From NCBI GenBank assembly GCA_019454915.1, contig JACFNM010000097.1:1-12572 (forward strand): DNA of 12,572 bases. The letters are read 5' to 3'. Below are positions 1-6,863 of this stretch, one piece after another. Every line of letters begins with the position of its first letter. The stretch's first letter is position 1. A program made the translations under genes and the position numbers. The stretch is from Chitinophagaceae bacterium. Lineage in GTDB: Bacteria; Bacteroidota; Bacteroidia; Chitinophagales; Chitinophagaceae. The notes under the pieces are model-generated. The model was not told where the DNA came from and searched no databases. It saw only the letters and a program-made list of their open reading frames with translations.

Positions 1-1
1 A

Positions 2-946
2 GTTTTGCTCAGTAGTTTTGTTTTTATTTTTTCTTTTTCTGCGATCGTTTTTGCACAGGATCAAACGGTAAGGGAATTAAAAGCCGCTTCGGGAAGTAGT
101 ATTAAAAAAGACCCGAATGACACCACTTCGCAAACCTGGAAAAAAGGTGGGCTTTTCAGCGTCAACGTGAACCAGGGCGCATTAAGCAATTGGGCTGCCG
201 GGGGTGATAAGTCTTCTTTGTCAATAGCTTCCTTATTAAATTTATACGCCTTCTATAAAAAAGACCGGGTTATCTGGGACAATTCTCTTGATATCGCCTA
301 CGGGCTCGTAAACACTACCAGCCTGGGTACCAGAAAAGCCGATGACCGGTTTGATTTTCTTTCCAAGTACGGGTATAAATTAGGCACGGGAAAATGGTAT
401 GCCAGTGCCTTATTTAACTTCAGAACCCAGCTCGCCAAAGGGTATACCTATCCGGGCGATGACCCCAAGATTCTCACTTCCGGTTTCCTCGCTCCGGCTT
501 ATCTATTATTATCACCGGGTATAACCTATCAACCCAATGATAAATTCTCGGTTTCCCTATCTCCGGTCACGGGCAGGTTAACCATCGTTAACGATGACAT
601 CCTATCCGCCCAGGGAGCCTACGGCGTTGATCCCGGAAAGAAGTCGAAAGGCGAATTCGGAGCCTTCGGTTCTGTAAACTATAAAACGGATATCAGTGAA
701 AATGCCTCTTATGTTGGCCGTTTGGACCTTTTCTCCAATTATTTACATAACCCGCAGAACATAGATTTATATATGACGAATATGCTGCTGGTTAAATTAA
801 CAAAATTGATTACGGTAAGTCTGTCCCTGGATCTGATCTACGATGATGATATTAAAACAGTGGATAATAACGGAGATCCGGCAGGTCCAAAAATCCAAAT
901 GAAAGAGTTAATGGGAATCGGACTCACTTATCGTTTTAAAAACTGA
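2..946 (+). CDS. DUF3078 family envelope protein, 5' partial
   Basis: This is a DUF3078-family protein, a Bacteroidota group of exported, beta-rich proteins thought to sit in or near the outer membrane; no biochemical role is established. The first codons visible encode a hydrophobic stretch (about residues 1-17) ending in a likely signal-peptidase site before Q-D-Q, so it is exported. After a short linker comes the family hallmark, W-K-K-G-G then N-W-A-A-G-G, followed by alternating amphipathic strands with signatures such as W-D-N-S-L-D, N-F-R-T-Q, S-P-G-I-T-Y, V-D-P-G-K-K and D-L-F-S-N-Y-L. It ends in an aromatic beta strand (L-T-Y-R-F-K-N), as beta-barrel proteins do. The frame is open to the left edge and no ATG is visible; the only in-window start would be a TTG inside the signal peptide, so the true start is almost certainly just upstream. 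The family call is confident; the barrel topology is inferred. Confidence 0.85.
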   Translation, partial: VLLSSFVFIFSFSAIVFAQDQTVRELKAASGSSIKKDPNDTTSQTWKKGGLFSVNVNQGALSNWAAGGDKSSLSIASLLNLYAFYKKDRVIWDNSLDIAYGLVNTTSLGTRKADDRFDFLSKYGYKLGTGKWYASALFNFRTQLAKGYTYPGDDPKILTSGFLAPAYLLLSPGITYQPNDKFSVSLSPVTGRLTIVNDDILSAQGAYGVDPGKKSKGEFGAFGSVNYKTDISENASYVGRLDLFSNYLHNPQNIDLYMTNMLLVKLTKLITVSLSLDLIYDDDIKTVDNNGDPAGPKIQMKELMGIGLTYRFKN

Positions 947-965
947 TTTCCCTTGCTTACATTTG
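934..965 (+). promoter_or_regulatory. Candidate Bacteroidota promoter for scpA
   Basis: TACATTTG at 958-965 matches the Bacteroidota -7 consensus TAnnTTTG exactly. About 20 bp upstream is a T-rich stretch (TTTT at 934-937) that could serve as a weak -33 element. This places transcription start near 970, so the stem-loop at 968-1008 would lie at the very 5' end of the scpA transcript. The assignment rests on consensus matching only. Confidence 0.4.
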
Positions 966-967
966 CC

Positions 968-1008
968 TGATGCCGTCTGTCATGTCAAAAACCGGGCAGA
1001 TGGCATCA
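968..1008 (+). repeat. Stem-loop in the predicted scpA leader
   Basis: The arms 968-981 and 995-1008 can pair over 14 positions, including two G-U wobbles, around a 13-nt loop; the outer 12 bp have a single wobble. No run of T follows on the + strand, so it is not a classical intrinsic terminator. It ends 17 nt before the GTG start of scpA. It could be an mRNA 5' stem-loop, a protein-binding inverted repeat, or the end of DUF3078 transcription. Confidence 0.5.
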
Positions 1009-1025
1009 AGTAAAAATATCCTGCA

Positions 1026-1811
1026 GTGAATACAGAAACATACCAGATTAAACTTCCGCAATTTGAAGGACCATTCGATCTTCTTCTATTTTTCATTGAA
1101 AGAGACGAGTTGGACATCTATGATATCCAGATCACTAAAATCATCAATGATTTTGCCGATTATATGCATCGGATGGAAGATCTGAGTATCGAACTCAGCA
1201 GTGAATTTATTCTCTTCGTGTCTACCCTCATGCGGATAAAAGCAAAAATGCTGCTGCCCAGGAAAGAGCTGGATGAGCAGGGCAACGAAGTTGACCCGCG
1301 AAAAGAATTAGTAGATAAACTGTTAGAATACAAACGGTTTAAGGAGGCTTCGGCGAAGATGGCAGATATGGAAGCCATCCGCATGCTGATGGTAAAAAGA
1401 GGAAATATTCAAAAAGAACTCGCGCAGGTAGGCGAAGAAGCAGGTGAAGGCACGGAAATACAAACCATCACCATGTTCAAACTGATGAAAGCGTTTGAAC
1501 GGGTCATGAAACGGCTGCACGAACGAAACAATCGGCCCCAGCATGTGGTATATAATTATCACTATACCATGGAAGAGAGCCGGGAATATATGTTAGACAC
1601 CATCAGGGCGGAAAAAACCGTTACGTTTAATAAAATATTTGAGGTATGTGATAATCGTATCCATGCCATATTTCTCTTTTTGTCCATGCTTGAACTCATA
1701 CAACAGAAATACATGAGCATCATCACCGGCGAGGGTAGAAACAATTTCATCGTTCAATGGAACGAAAACCGGGAAGAATCGGAAGAAACGGAAACTGACG
1801 TCACGGAATAA
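1026..1811 (+). CDS. scpA: Segregation and condensation protein A
   Basis: ScpA is the kleisin subunit of the bacterial SMC-ScpA-ScpB condensin complex; it bridges the two SMC heads and helps organise and segregate the chromosome in the cytoplasm. The N-terminus carries the diagnostic F-E-G-P-F-D-L-L-L motif followed by an I-E-R-D-E-L-D-I-Y-D-I segment (about residues 13-36). A helical A-K-M-L-L-P region follows, which is typical of the N-terminal SMC-neck-binding domain. The C-terminal part (about residues 180-245) contains the winged-helix segment with V-T-F-N-K-I-F and F-L-S-M-L-E-L. Length, 261 aa, is normal. The start is GTG at 1026: an in-frame stop lies at 1011-1013 and no ATG is available nearby. 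The acidic tail is unremarkable. scpB is not adjacent, so this is not the two-gene scpAB arrangement of many Firmicutes. The call is very secure. Confidence 0.96.
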   Translation: MNTETYQIKLPQFEGPFDLLLFFIERDELDIYDIQITKIINDFADYMHRMEDLSIELSSEFILFVSTLMRIKAKMLLPRKELDEQGNEVDPRKELVDKLLEYKRFKEASAKMADMEAIRMLMVKRGNIQKELAQVGEEAGEGTEIQTITMFKLMKAFERVMKRLHERNNRPQHVVYNYHYTMEESREYMLDTIRAEKTVTFNKIFEVCDNRIHAIFLFLSMLELIQQKYMSIITGEGRNNFIVQWNENREESEETETDVTE

Positions 1812-1831
1812 GTCGCTATTTGGAAACCAGA

Positions 1832-1851
1832 TATACGGGTGACACCGTATA
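1832..1851. repeat. Short inverted repeat between scpA and dsbD
   Basis: TATACGG (1832-1838) and CCGTATA (1845-1851) form a perfect 7-bp inverted repeat around a 6-nt spacer. It ends 16 bp before the dsbD ATG and lies in a 56-bp intergenic gap. There is no T-run after it. It could be a small mRNA hairpin or an operator; chance is not excluded. Confidence 0.4.
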
Positions 1852-1867
1852 ACCATTTCATCTTTTC

Positions 1868-3808
1868 ATGAAACTGAAATCAAAATTTTTTTTATATTTT
1901 TTACTCCTGCCCATCATCGGCATCGCCCAGGAAAATCCTTTTCAATGGAATATAAGCAGCAGTAAGATAGACTCAGGTTCTTATGTCGTCACCCTGCAGG
2001 CAAAACTGGCGCCCTCCTGGCATATCTATGCAGACACGATCGCAGATATTGAATTAGACGGATTAAGCATCGTTTGGGATAATCCCGACATTCAAAAATC
2101 CGGTGATCTCAGGGTGTCACCGGAACCATCCGTGATTAAAGACCCCGTATTCGATAATAAACAACTTAAAGTGTACAATGGCGAATTCACACTGACGCAG
2201 GAGGTACACATTACCGGGATCGTACCGGAGTCCATGCAGGTAGAGATTCACGGTTTTGCTTCTAATAATGAAGAATTCGTCCCCATTGAAGAAACGAAAA
2301 CAGTACACTTTGAAGGCGGTACAATAACGGCTTCATCGGAACAATTAAAGTTAACAGGCGTTGATTTATCCAATCCGCGATCTCCCTGTGGAGACGAAAC
2401 CGAAACGGGTCAGGGGTTATTCACCATCTTTCTGCTCGGACTCATCGGAGGCGTTATTGCCCTGTTGACGCCTTGTGTATTCCCCATGATCCCCGTAACG
2501 GTATCCTTTTTTACCAACAGGGCGTCCAACAAAAAACAGGCAGTAAGCAACGGGTTATTGTACGGTTTCTTCATCTTTTTAATCTATGTATTAGCCAGCA
2601 TTCCTTTCCATATCATCGGAAACGTACAACCGGAGATATTTAATAATATATCCACTAACGCCTGGCTCAACGTATTCTTCTTTGCAGTGTTTATTGTTTT
2701 CGCCATATCGTTCTTCGGCTACTTCGACATCACCTTACCCGCAAGTATAGCCGGAAAGGCTGATGCGAAGAGTAATATAGGAAGCATCAGCGGCATATTC
2801 TTTATGGCTTTAACGCTGGTCATCGTTTCCTTTTCCTGTACCGGCGTAATCTTAGGCACTCTTTTGGTGGGTACCGCCTCTGAGGGAGCCTGGTCGCTGA
2901 CTATCGGGATGGCGGGATTCGGTACTGCGCTGGCACTGCCTTTTGCGCTGTTTGCCATGTTTCCTAACTGGCTCAAATCGCTGCCTAAAAGCGGCGGCTG
3001 GCTTGATACCGTCAAAAAAATACTGGCATTCGTGGAGTTGGCCCTGGCCTTCAAATTCTTATCCAACGCTGATTTAGTAGAACATTGGGGCTTATTAAAG
3101 AGAGAAGTATTCATCGGTATCTGGCTCCTCATTTCTATAGGGTTAGGCTTATATCTTTTTGGATGGTTGCGTCTGCCCCATGATTATAAAGGTCAAAAGA
3201 TATCTGTCACAAGAAAAATTTTAGGACTTCTGTCATTTGCTTTCGCCCTTTACCTCGCGCAAGGGCTGACGCCCACTTCCCGGGCCAACCTGAAAGCGAT
3301 CAGCGGCTTTCCACCTCCCCTGAGCTATAGTATCTATGGAAATTCACATACGGATGAAAATCGCGTTGAACCGCATGTAACTAATGATTTTGAAAAAGCA
3401 AAACAATTATCCGCAGCCGAAAACAAACCCATTCTTATTGATTTTACCGGGTGGGCGTGTGTGAACTGCCGAAAGATGGAAGAACACGTATGGACCAAGC
3501 CGGAGATAGCGGCGCTACTGAATGAAAGATTCACCCTCGTCTCCCTGTACGTAGATGACCGGGAAAAACTCGCTCCGGCGGAAAGATTTATCTACACTTT
3601 CCCCGATGGCAGGGAGAAAGATATTAGAACGATCGGAGATAAATGGGCGACCTTCCAGACAGAAAATTTCAGAAAATCCACTCAGCCCCTATATGTTATT
3701 TTAACTCCGGAAGGTAAACTATTGAATAACCCTATAGGGTATACTCCCAATGCAAAAGAATTTCAGGAATGGCTGATTTGTGGCTTAGAGGCATTTGAAA
3801 AGAAATAA
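1868..3808 (+). CDS. dsbD: DsbD-type thiol:disulfide interchange protein lacking N-terminal Cys pair
   Basis: DsbD moves reducing equivalents from cytoplasmic thioredoxin across the inner membrane to periplasmic thiols. Residues 1-21 look like a signal peptide (M-K-L-K-S-K-F then a hydrophobic core, ending G-I-A-Q). About residues 22-150 form the immunoglobulin-like N-terminal domain. About residues 183-475 form the eight-helix membrane domain, with its two redox cysteines in T-P-C-V-F-P (C203) and S-F-S-C-T-G (C324). The C-terminal thioredoxin-like domain has the active site W-A-C-V-N-C-R (C531 and C534) and a likely cis-proline, P607, in T-Q-P. At 646 aa it is full length. Oddity: where Bacteroidota DsbD N-terminal domains usually carry a C-x-D-x-x-C-type pair before L-P-P, this one reads S132-N-N-E-E-F137-V-P, so both cysteines are absent; the only other cysteine before the membrane domain is C174 in the linker. 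Its outlet may therefore be the thioredoxin domain acting directly on substrates, or an unlinked partner. Confidence 0.92.
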   Translation: MKLKSKFFLYFLLLPIIGIAQENPFQWNISSSKIDSGSYVVTLQAKLAPSWHIYADTIADIELDGLSIVWDNPDIQKSGDLRVSPEPSVIKDPVFDNKQLKVYNGEFTLTQEVHITGIVPESMQVEIHGFASNNEEFVPIEETKTVHFEGGTITASSEQLKLTGVDLSNPRSPCGDETETGQGLFTIFLLGLIGGVIALLTPCVFPMIPVTVSFFTNRASNKKQAVSNGLLYGFFIFLIYVLASIPFHIIGNVQPEIFNNISTNAWLNVFFFAVFIVFAISFFGYFDITLPASIAGKADAKSNIGSISGIFFMALTLVIVSFSCTGVILGTLLVGTASEGAWSLTIGMAGFGTALALPFALFAMFPNWLKSLPKSGGWLDTVKKILAFVELALAFKFLSNADLVEHWGLLKREVFIGIWLLISIGLGLYLFGWLRLPHDYKGQKISVTRKILGLLSFAFALYLAQGLTPTSRANLKAISGFPPPLSYSIYGNSHTDENRVEPHVTNDFEKAKQLSAAENKPILIDFTGWACVNCRKMEEHVWTKPEIAALLNERFTLVSLYVDDREKLAPAERFIYTFPDGREKDIRTIGDKWATFQTENFRKSTQPLYVILTPEGKLLNNPIGYTPNAKEFQEWLICGLEAFEKK

Positions 3809-3827
3809 GAAAAAACTCTTACATTTA
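3794..3827 (+). promoter_or_regulatory. Weak candidate promoter for the C1 peptidase gene
   Basis: TTTG at 3794-3797 (inside the end of dsbD) and TACATTTA at 3820-3827 resemble the Bacteroidota -33/-7 pair, with one mismatch in the -7 element and a rather long 22-bp spacer. The predicted start would lie about 20 nt before the peptidase ATG. Read-through from dsbD is an equally good explanation. Confidence 0.25.
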
Positions 3828-3850
3828 ATCTACCAAAAACCTAACCACCC

Positions 3851-5461
3851 ATGCCGATAAGAATGACGGACGACCCTCGCGGTCAGGAGGAGCAATATAA
3901 TAACCAGGATGATAATTCACGTGGCAACCGGGGAGGTGGAACAGGCGGCGGCGGACTCATCGCCATTATACCGCTATTGATGCGCTTTCTGGGTTTAAAA
4001 GGAATGTTAATCCTGGGAGTCGTCCTCGTAGGCGGCTATTATTTGATGGGTTCAGACGGATGCGGAAGCCTGTTGAACCAGGCAGGCGGATTCCTGACAA
4101 CGGGTGGATTTCTGGACCCGCAGCAATTTGCAAAAGCTAATATCTACGAAGCTTTAGAGGAAGACAATACCAGGAACCCGTTGCCGGAGGCCGTTAATCT
4201 TCAGCGATACGCTCCGGAAGCGGGCAACCAGGGAGAACAGGGCAGTTGTGTGGCATGGAGCAGCGCTTACGCGGCGAGGAGCATTTTAGAAGCCTCAAGA
4301 ACAGGACAGGAAGGAGGGCAGATATCTTTTAGTCCGGCTTTCCTGTATAATCAAATCGGACTCGACGGTTGTCAGGGCTCCTATATTCTCAGGGCTATGG
4401 AGTATATGACCAAACAGGGCTCACTTCCTTATGAACAATTTCCTTATACAGACAGAGATTGTTCAAGAATGCCTTCCAATACGTTGATCCAGCAGGCCGG
4501 GCAATTTAAGATGAGGGGATTCAACAGGCTGACCAAAGGCGACAACACAGACGCACTTGACCTGAGAGCGATCAAAGAAAACCTGGCACAGGGCGCTCCG
4601 GTGGTTATAGGGATGATGGTCGGGCAGAGTTATATGCAGGATATGATGGGAAAAGATGTGTGGATTCCCCAACCCGGAGATGCCTCGATGATGGGCTTCG
4701 GCGGCCATGCACAATGTGTAGTGGGCTATGATGACAGCAAATACGGCGGTTCTTTTCTAATCATGAATAGTTGGGGTCCTGAATGGGGCAACAACGGATT
4801 TGCCTGGGTACGCTACGGCGATTTCAACCGATACGTGCGGGAGGCTTACGGGCTTGAGCCGATGGCTAAAACAGGAGCGGCAGCGAACGTTCCCTTTCAG
4901 TGCGAAATAGGATTAGTGGAAGTACAGTTTGACGGTAACAAAATGGTACGCAAGGGATATATCCCTCTGCAACTGCGGAAAGAGAATAATTTCGAAACAA
5001 GAACGCCGGTCAGAGCAGGCACGAGATTTAAGATGGAGGTTAAAAACAACACCGAATGCTATACTTATATTTTCGGTAAAGAAACTGATGGGACAAGCTA
5101 TACTTTATTTCCATACCCCGACCCCTCTAATCCCAGCCAAACGAAATACTCTCCGTTCTGCGGCATCACGGGCTATCGCCTGTTCCCAAGCGCTCAAAGT
5201 CTTACCCTGGATAGCATAGGAACCCGCGACGTGATGGTGGTGGTGGTCAGCCGGCAACCATTAGACTGGTACGCACTCAATCAAACGTTCAGTCAAAGAC
5301 CCGAAACTGACTTCGCAACGCGTATTCATACCGGTTTAAAAGGACAAAGTTCAGGTACGGCAAGCTACCAGAGCAATGCTTCGGGAACCATTCAGTTTGA
5401 AACAGCGGCAACAGACGATAAAGCTGCCGTGTGCGTTGTTGAAATTGACAAGCAACTATAA
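3851..5461 (+). CDS. Membrane-anchored papain-like (C1) cysteine peptidase with DUF4384-like domain
   Basis: The central domain (about residues 110-335) is a C1 papain-family peptidase. It shows N-Q-G-E-Q-G-S-C with oxyanion Q127 and nucleophile C133, the histidine in G-G-H-A-Q-C (H286), and the asparagine in M-N-S-W-G-P (N306) followed by W-G-x-x-G-F. All catalytic positions are intact, so it should be active. The N-terminus has no cleavable signal: residues 1-35 are charged, then glycine-rich, and residues 36-67 are hydrophobic, giving one tight or two short membrane segments, so the enzyme is probably anchored with its catalytic domain in the periplasm. About residues 370-480 resemble DUF4384, with phrases like F-K-M-E-V-K-N-N and T-L-F-P-Y-P-D-P. 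There is no recognisable inhibitory prodomain, and nine cysteines in total. The gene follows dsbD by 42 bp and may share its transcript. A second in-frame ATG at codon 5 is possible. The substrate is unknown. Confidence 0.85.
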   Translation: MPIRMTDDPRGQEEQYNNQDDNSRGNRGGGTGGGGLIAIIPLLMRFLGLKGMLILGVVLVGGYYLMGSDGCGSLLNQAGGFLTTGGFLDPQQFAKANIYEALEEDNTRNPLPEAVNLQRYAPEAGNQGEQGSCVAWSSAYAARSILEASRTGQEGGQISFSPAFLYNQIGLDGCQGSYILRAMEYMTKQGSLPYEQFPYTDRDCSRMPSNTLIQQAGQFKMRGFNRLTKGDNTDALDLRAIKENLAQGAPVVIGMMVGQSYMQDMMGKDVWIPQPGDASMMGFGGHAQCVVGYDDSKYGGSFLIMNSWGPEWGNNGFAWVRYGDFNRYVREAYGLEPMAKTGAAANVPFQCEIGLVEVQFDGNKMVRKGYIPLQLRKENNFETRTPVRAGTRFKMEVKNNTECYTYIFGKETDGTSYTLFPYPDPSNPSQTKYSPFCGITGYRLFPSAQSLTLDSIGTRDVMVVVVSRQPLDWYALNQTFSQRPETDFATRIHTGLKGQSSGTASYQSNASGTIQFETAATDDKAAVCVVEIDKQL

Positions 5462-5497
5462 ACCATTGGAAGAATTGTGTAAAGAAACCAAACCTGT

Positions 5498-5974
5498 ATG
5501 AATCCTTTTTTAAAACTTGCAGGCAATCCGCTGAAGTTTCGCTTTTACCTCCTGTCCAAAATACCCAGCGCCTTTTTCACAGGGGTAAGAATTAAATCCA
5601 TATCAGAAGCCAAATGTGCTGTTACCGTTCCTTTCAAATGGTTCACCACCAACCCGTTCCACTCCACCTATTTTGCCTGTCTTTCTATGGCCGCCGAAAT
5701 GAGTACCGGCGCCCTGGCAATGATGCACATATATCAGCGCACTCCATCGGTTTCTATGCTGCTCATTGAAATGAGCGGTGAATACTATAAAAAGGCTACC
5801 GGAATCACCACCTTCCTCTGTAAAGACGGGATTGCCCTGAGGGATGCAGTAGAAGAGGCCATTTCCGCCAACGGATCAAATACCATCACCGTGCAAACGA
5901 TGGGAACCAATGAAGAGGGTGAACTAATCGCCACCTTCACCTTTACCTGGTCATTTAAAGTAAGGTTCAAATAA
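5498..5974 (+). CDS. DUF4442 hotdog-fold thioesterase-like protein
   Basis: This 158-aa protein matches the DUF4442 family, single-domain hotdog-fold proteins related to acyl-CoA thioesterases. The conserved core is visible: an N-terminal helix with N-P-L-K-F-R, a strand with A-x-V-x-V-P-F-K-W-F-T-x-N-P-F, then H-S-T-Y-F-A-C-L-S-M-A-A-E-M-S-T-G-A (about residues 54-72), the equivalent of the central hotdog helix, and late strands around F-T-F-T-W-S-F-K-V. No signal peptide is seen, so it is probably cytoplasmic. Activity on acyl-CoA is inferred from the fold; I see no unambiguous catalytic residue. It follows the peptidase gene by 36 bp with no obvious terminator or promoter, so co-transcription is likely. 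The role of that pairing is unclear. Confidence 0.8.
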   Translation: MNPFLKLAGNPLKFRFYLLSKIPSAFFTGVRIKSISEAKCAVTVPFKWFTTNPFHSTYFACLSMAAEMSTGALAMMHIYQRTPSVSMLLIEMSGEYYKKATGITTFLCKDGIALRDAVEEAISANGSNTITVQTMGTNEEGELIATFTFTWSFKVRFK

Positions 5975-6095
5975 TTATAACTTTCTTCTGCAGGATTACC
6001 TGATTTTATCCTTTAACTTTACTTAGTGGCGGGATAGCGGAATTAGCCCATATTTATACTATTAGATATGAGTTCCGGGGGCATTCGCTTGTTTG

Positions 6096-6113
6096 CTGGT
6101 TTGTGTTAACCAG
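6096..6113. repeat. Small inverted repeat upstream of the YtxH gene
   Basis: CTGGTT (6096-6101) and AACCAG (6108-6113) form a perfect 6-bp inverted repeat with a 6-nt spacer, 65 bp before the YtxH start. The surrounding 204-bp gap (5975-6178) has no exact TAnnTTTG element; TAACTTTC and TAACTTTA each miss it by one base. It may be an operator for a stress regulator or chance. Confidence 0.25.
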
Positions 6114-6178
6114 GAATAAACAAAAAACATCTTATGCAGACAAGTAAGATTTTAGTCATTCATTAAAATACACTTAAT

Positions 6179-6406
6179 ATGAAAACAGATTCTAAAATTC
6201 TACTCGGATTCCTGGCAGGCGTTGCCGCAGGAGCCATTGCCGGTATTCTGTTTGCCCCCGACAAAGGATCAGAAACCAGGAGAAAGATTTCTGAAGATAC
6301 GTCCGAATTGGGAGATCACCTAAAAGATAGTTTTAATGACTTTGTAGATAAGGTAAAAGACAAGTATCATAAAGCAAAAGATGAAGTGGAGGAGCACTTC
6401 GCCTGA
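6179..6406 (+). CDS. YtxH domain-containing small membrane protein
   Basis: This 75-aa protein has the YtxH-family layout: one glycine/alanine-rich membrane segment (about residues 7-26, with L-A-G-V-A-A-G-A-I-A-G), the hallmark L-F-A-P-D-K-G-S-E-T-R-R-K (about residues 26-38), and then a charged amphipathic helix full of D and K to the end. Family members are small stress-associated membrane proteins of unknown mechanism; the name comes from a general-stress gene of Bacillus subtilis. The ATG at 6179 is the only sensible start. It is the first of three small + strand genes (with 6519-6863 and 6860-7240), a layout like E. coli yqjD-yqjE-yqjK. Confidence 0.85.
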   Translation: MKTDSKILLGFLAGVAAGAIAGILFAPDKGSETRRKISEDTSELGDHLKDSFNDFVDKVKDKYHKAKDEVEEHFA

Positions 6407-6411
6407 GTCTT

Positions 6412-6426
6412 TCGGAATCATTCCGA
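6412..6426. repeat. 15-bp palindrome after the YtxH gene
   Basis: TCGGAAT-C-ATTCCGA is a perfect palindrome with 7-bp arms and a single central base, starting 6 bp after the YtxH stop codon. The one-base centre makes it a poor RNA hairpin and a better candidate for a dimeric protein-binding site. It has no T-run and is unlikely to terminate transcription. Confidence 0.3.
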
Positions 6427-6518
6427 TGTCAGGTTATCTGTTTATCCCGACAGCTATGCGCAGTCCGGTGCTGAACAGCATCATTATGCCATCATTGCAA
6501 CGATAAAATAATTCCAAA

Positions 6519-6863
6519 ATGAAAGATTCAATACCGGATAATATATCTTCCATCGTTGAGGATACAGAACAGTTTTTTGAAGCCAAAATAGAGCTATGGA
6601 CACTTAAAATTACGGATAAAGTTGCCGCCATCATTTCAGCTATTGTTTCAAAGTTTATATTTATCCTTATCGGTGTTATTGTACTCGTTGCATTAAATAT
6701 TGCTGTAGCATTATTAATCGGTAAGTGGCTCGGACAAATGTATCTCGGATTTCTGATAATAGCCGGCGCATATATTTTCCTGGGATTAATACTATTTCTG
6801 GCAAGGAAAAAGCTGATCGAAAATCCGGTCTATTCAACGGTTATAAATCTAATAATGAAATGA
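6519..6863 (+). CDS. Holin-superfamily-III-like inner-membrane protein
   Basis: This 114-aa protein resembles the group usually annotated 'phage holin family protein' (Holin-X, superfamily III; YqjE-like). It has an amphipathic N-terminal helix with E-D-T-E-Q-F-F-E-A-K-I-E-L-W-T-L-K (about residues 14-30) and then two long hydrophobic hairpin segments (about 36-66 and 72-97), ending in a basic tail. Chromosomal members of this group are not lysis proteins; they are small envelope proteins found beside YtxH, DUF883 or ElaB-type genes. Its stop codon overlaps the start of the next gene in ATGA (6860-6863), so the two are translationally coupled. No phage genes are nearby. Confidence 0.75.
   Translation: MKDSIPDNISSIVEDTEQFFEAKIELWTLKITDKVAAIISAIVSKFIFILIGVIVLVALNIAVALLIGKWLGQMYLGFLIIAGAYIFLGLILFLARKKLIENPVYSTVINLIMK

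Noticed and set aside
4929..5219. 96-aa open frame inside the peptidase gene
   Set aside because: It lies wholly within the DUF4384-like part of the C1 peptidase in another frame and has no family features or start signal.
6725..6859. N-terminal extension of the 6860 gene back to 6725
   Set aside because: The extension overlaps the second half of the holin-like gene out of frame, and its composition is unlike a natural N-terminus; the ATGA junction at 6860 is the sensible start.
6519..6863. A prophage, suggested by the holin label
   Set aside because: No capsid, tail, integrase or lysin genes are present; holin-superfamily-III-like proteins beside YtxH genes are ordinary chromosomal envelope proteins.
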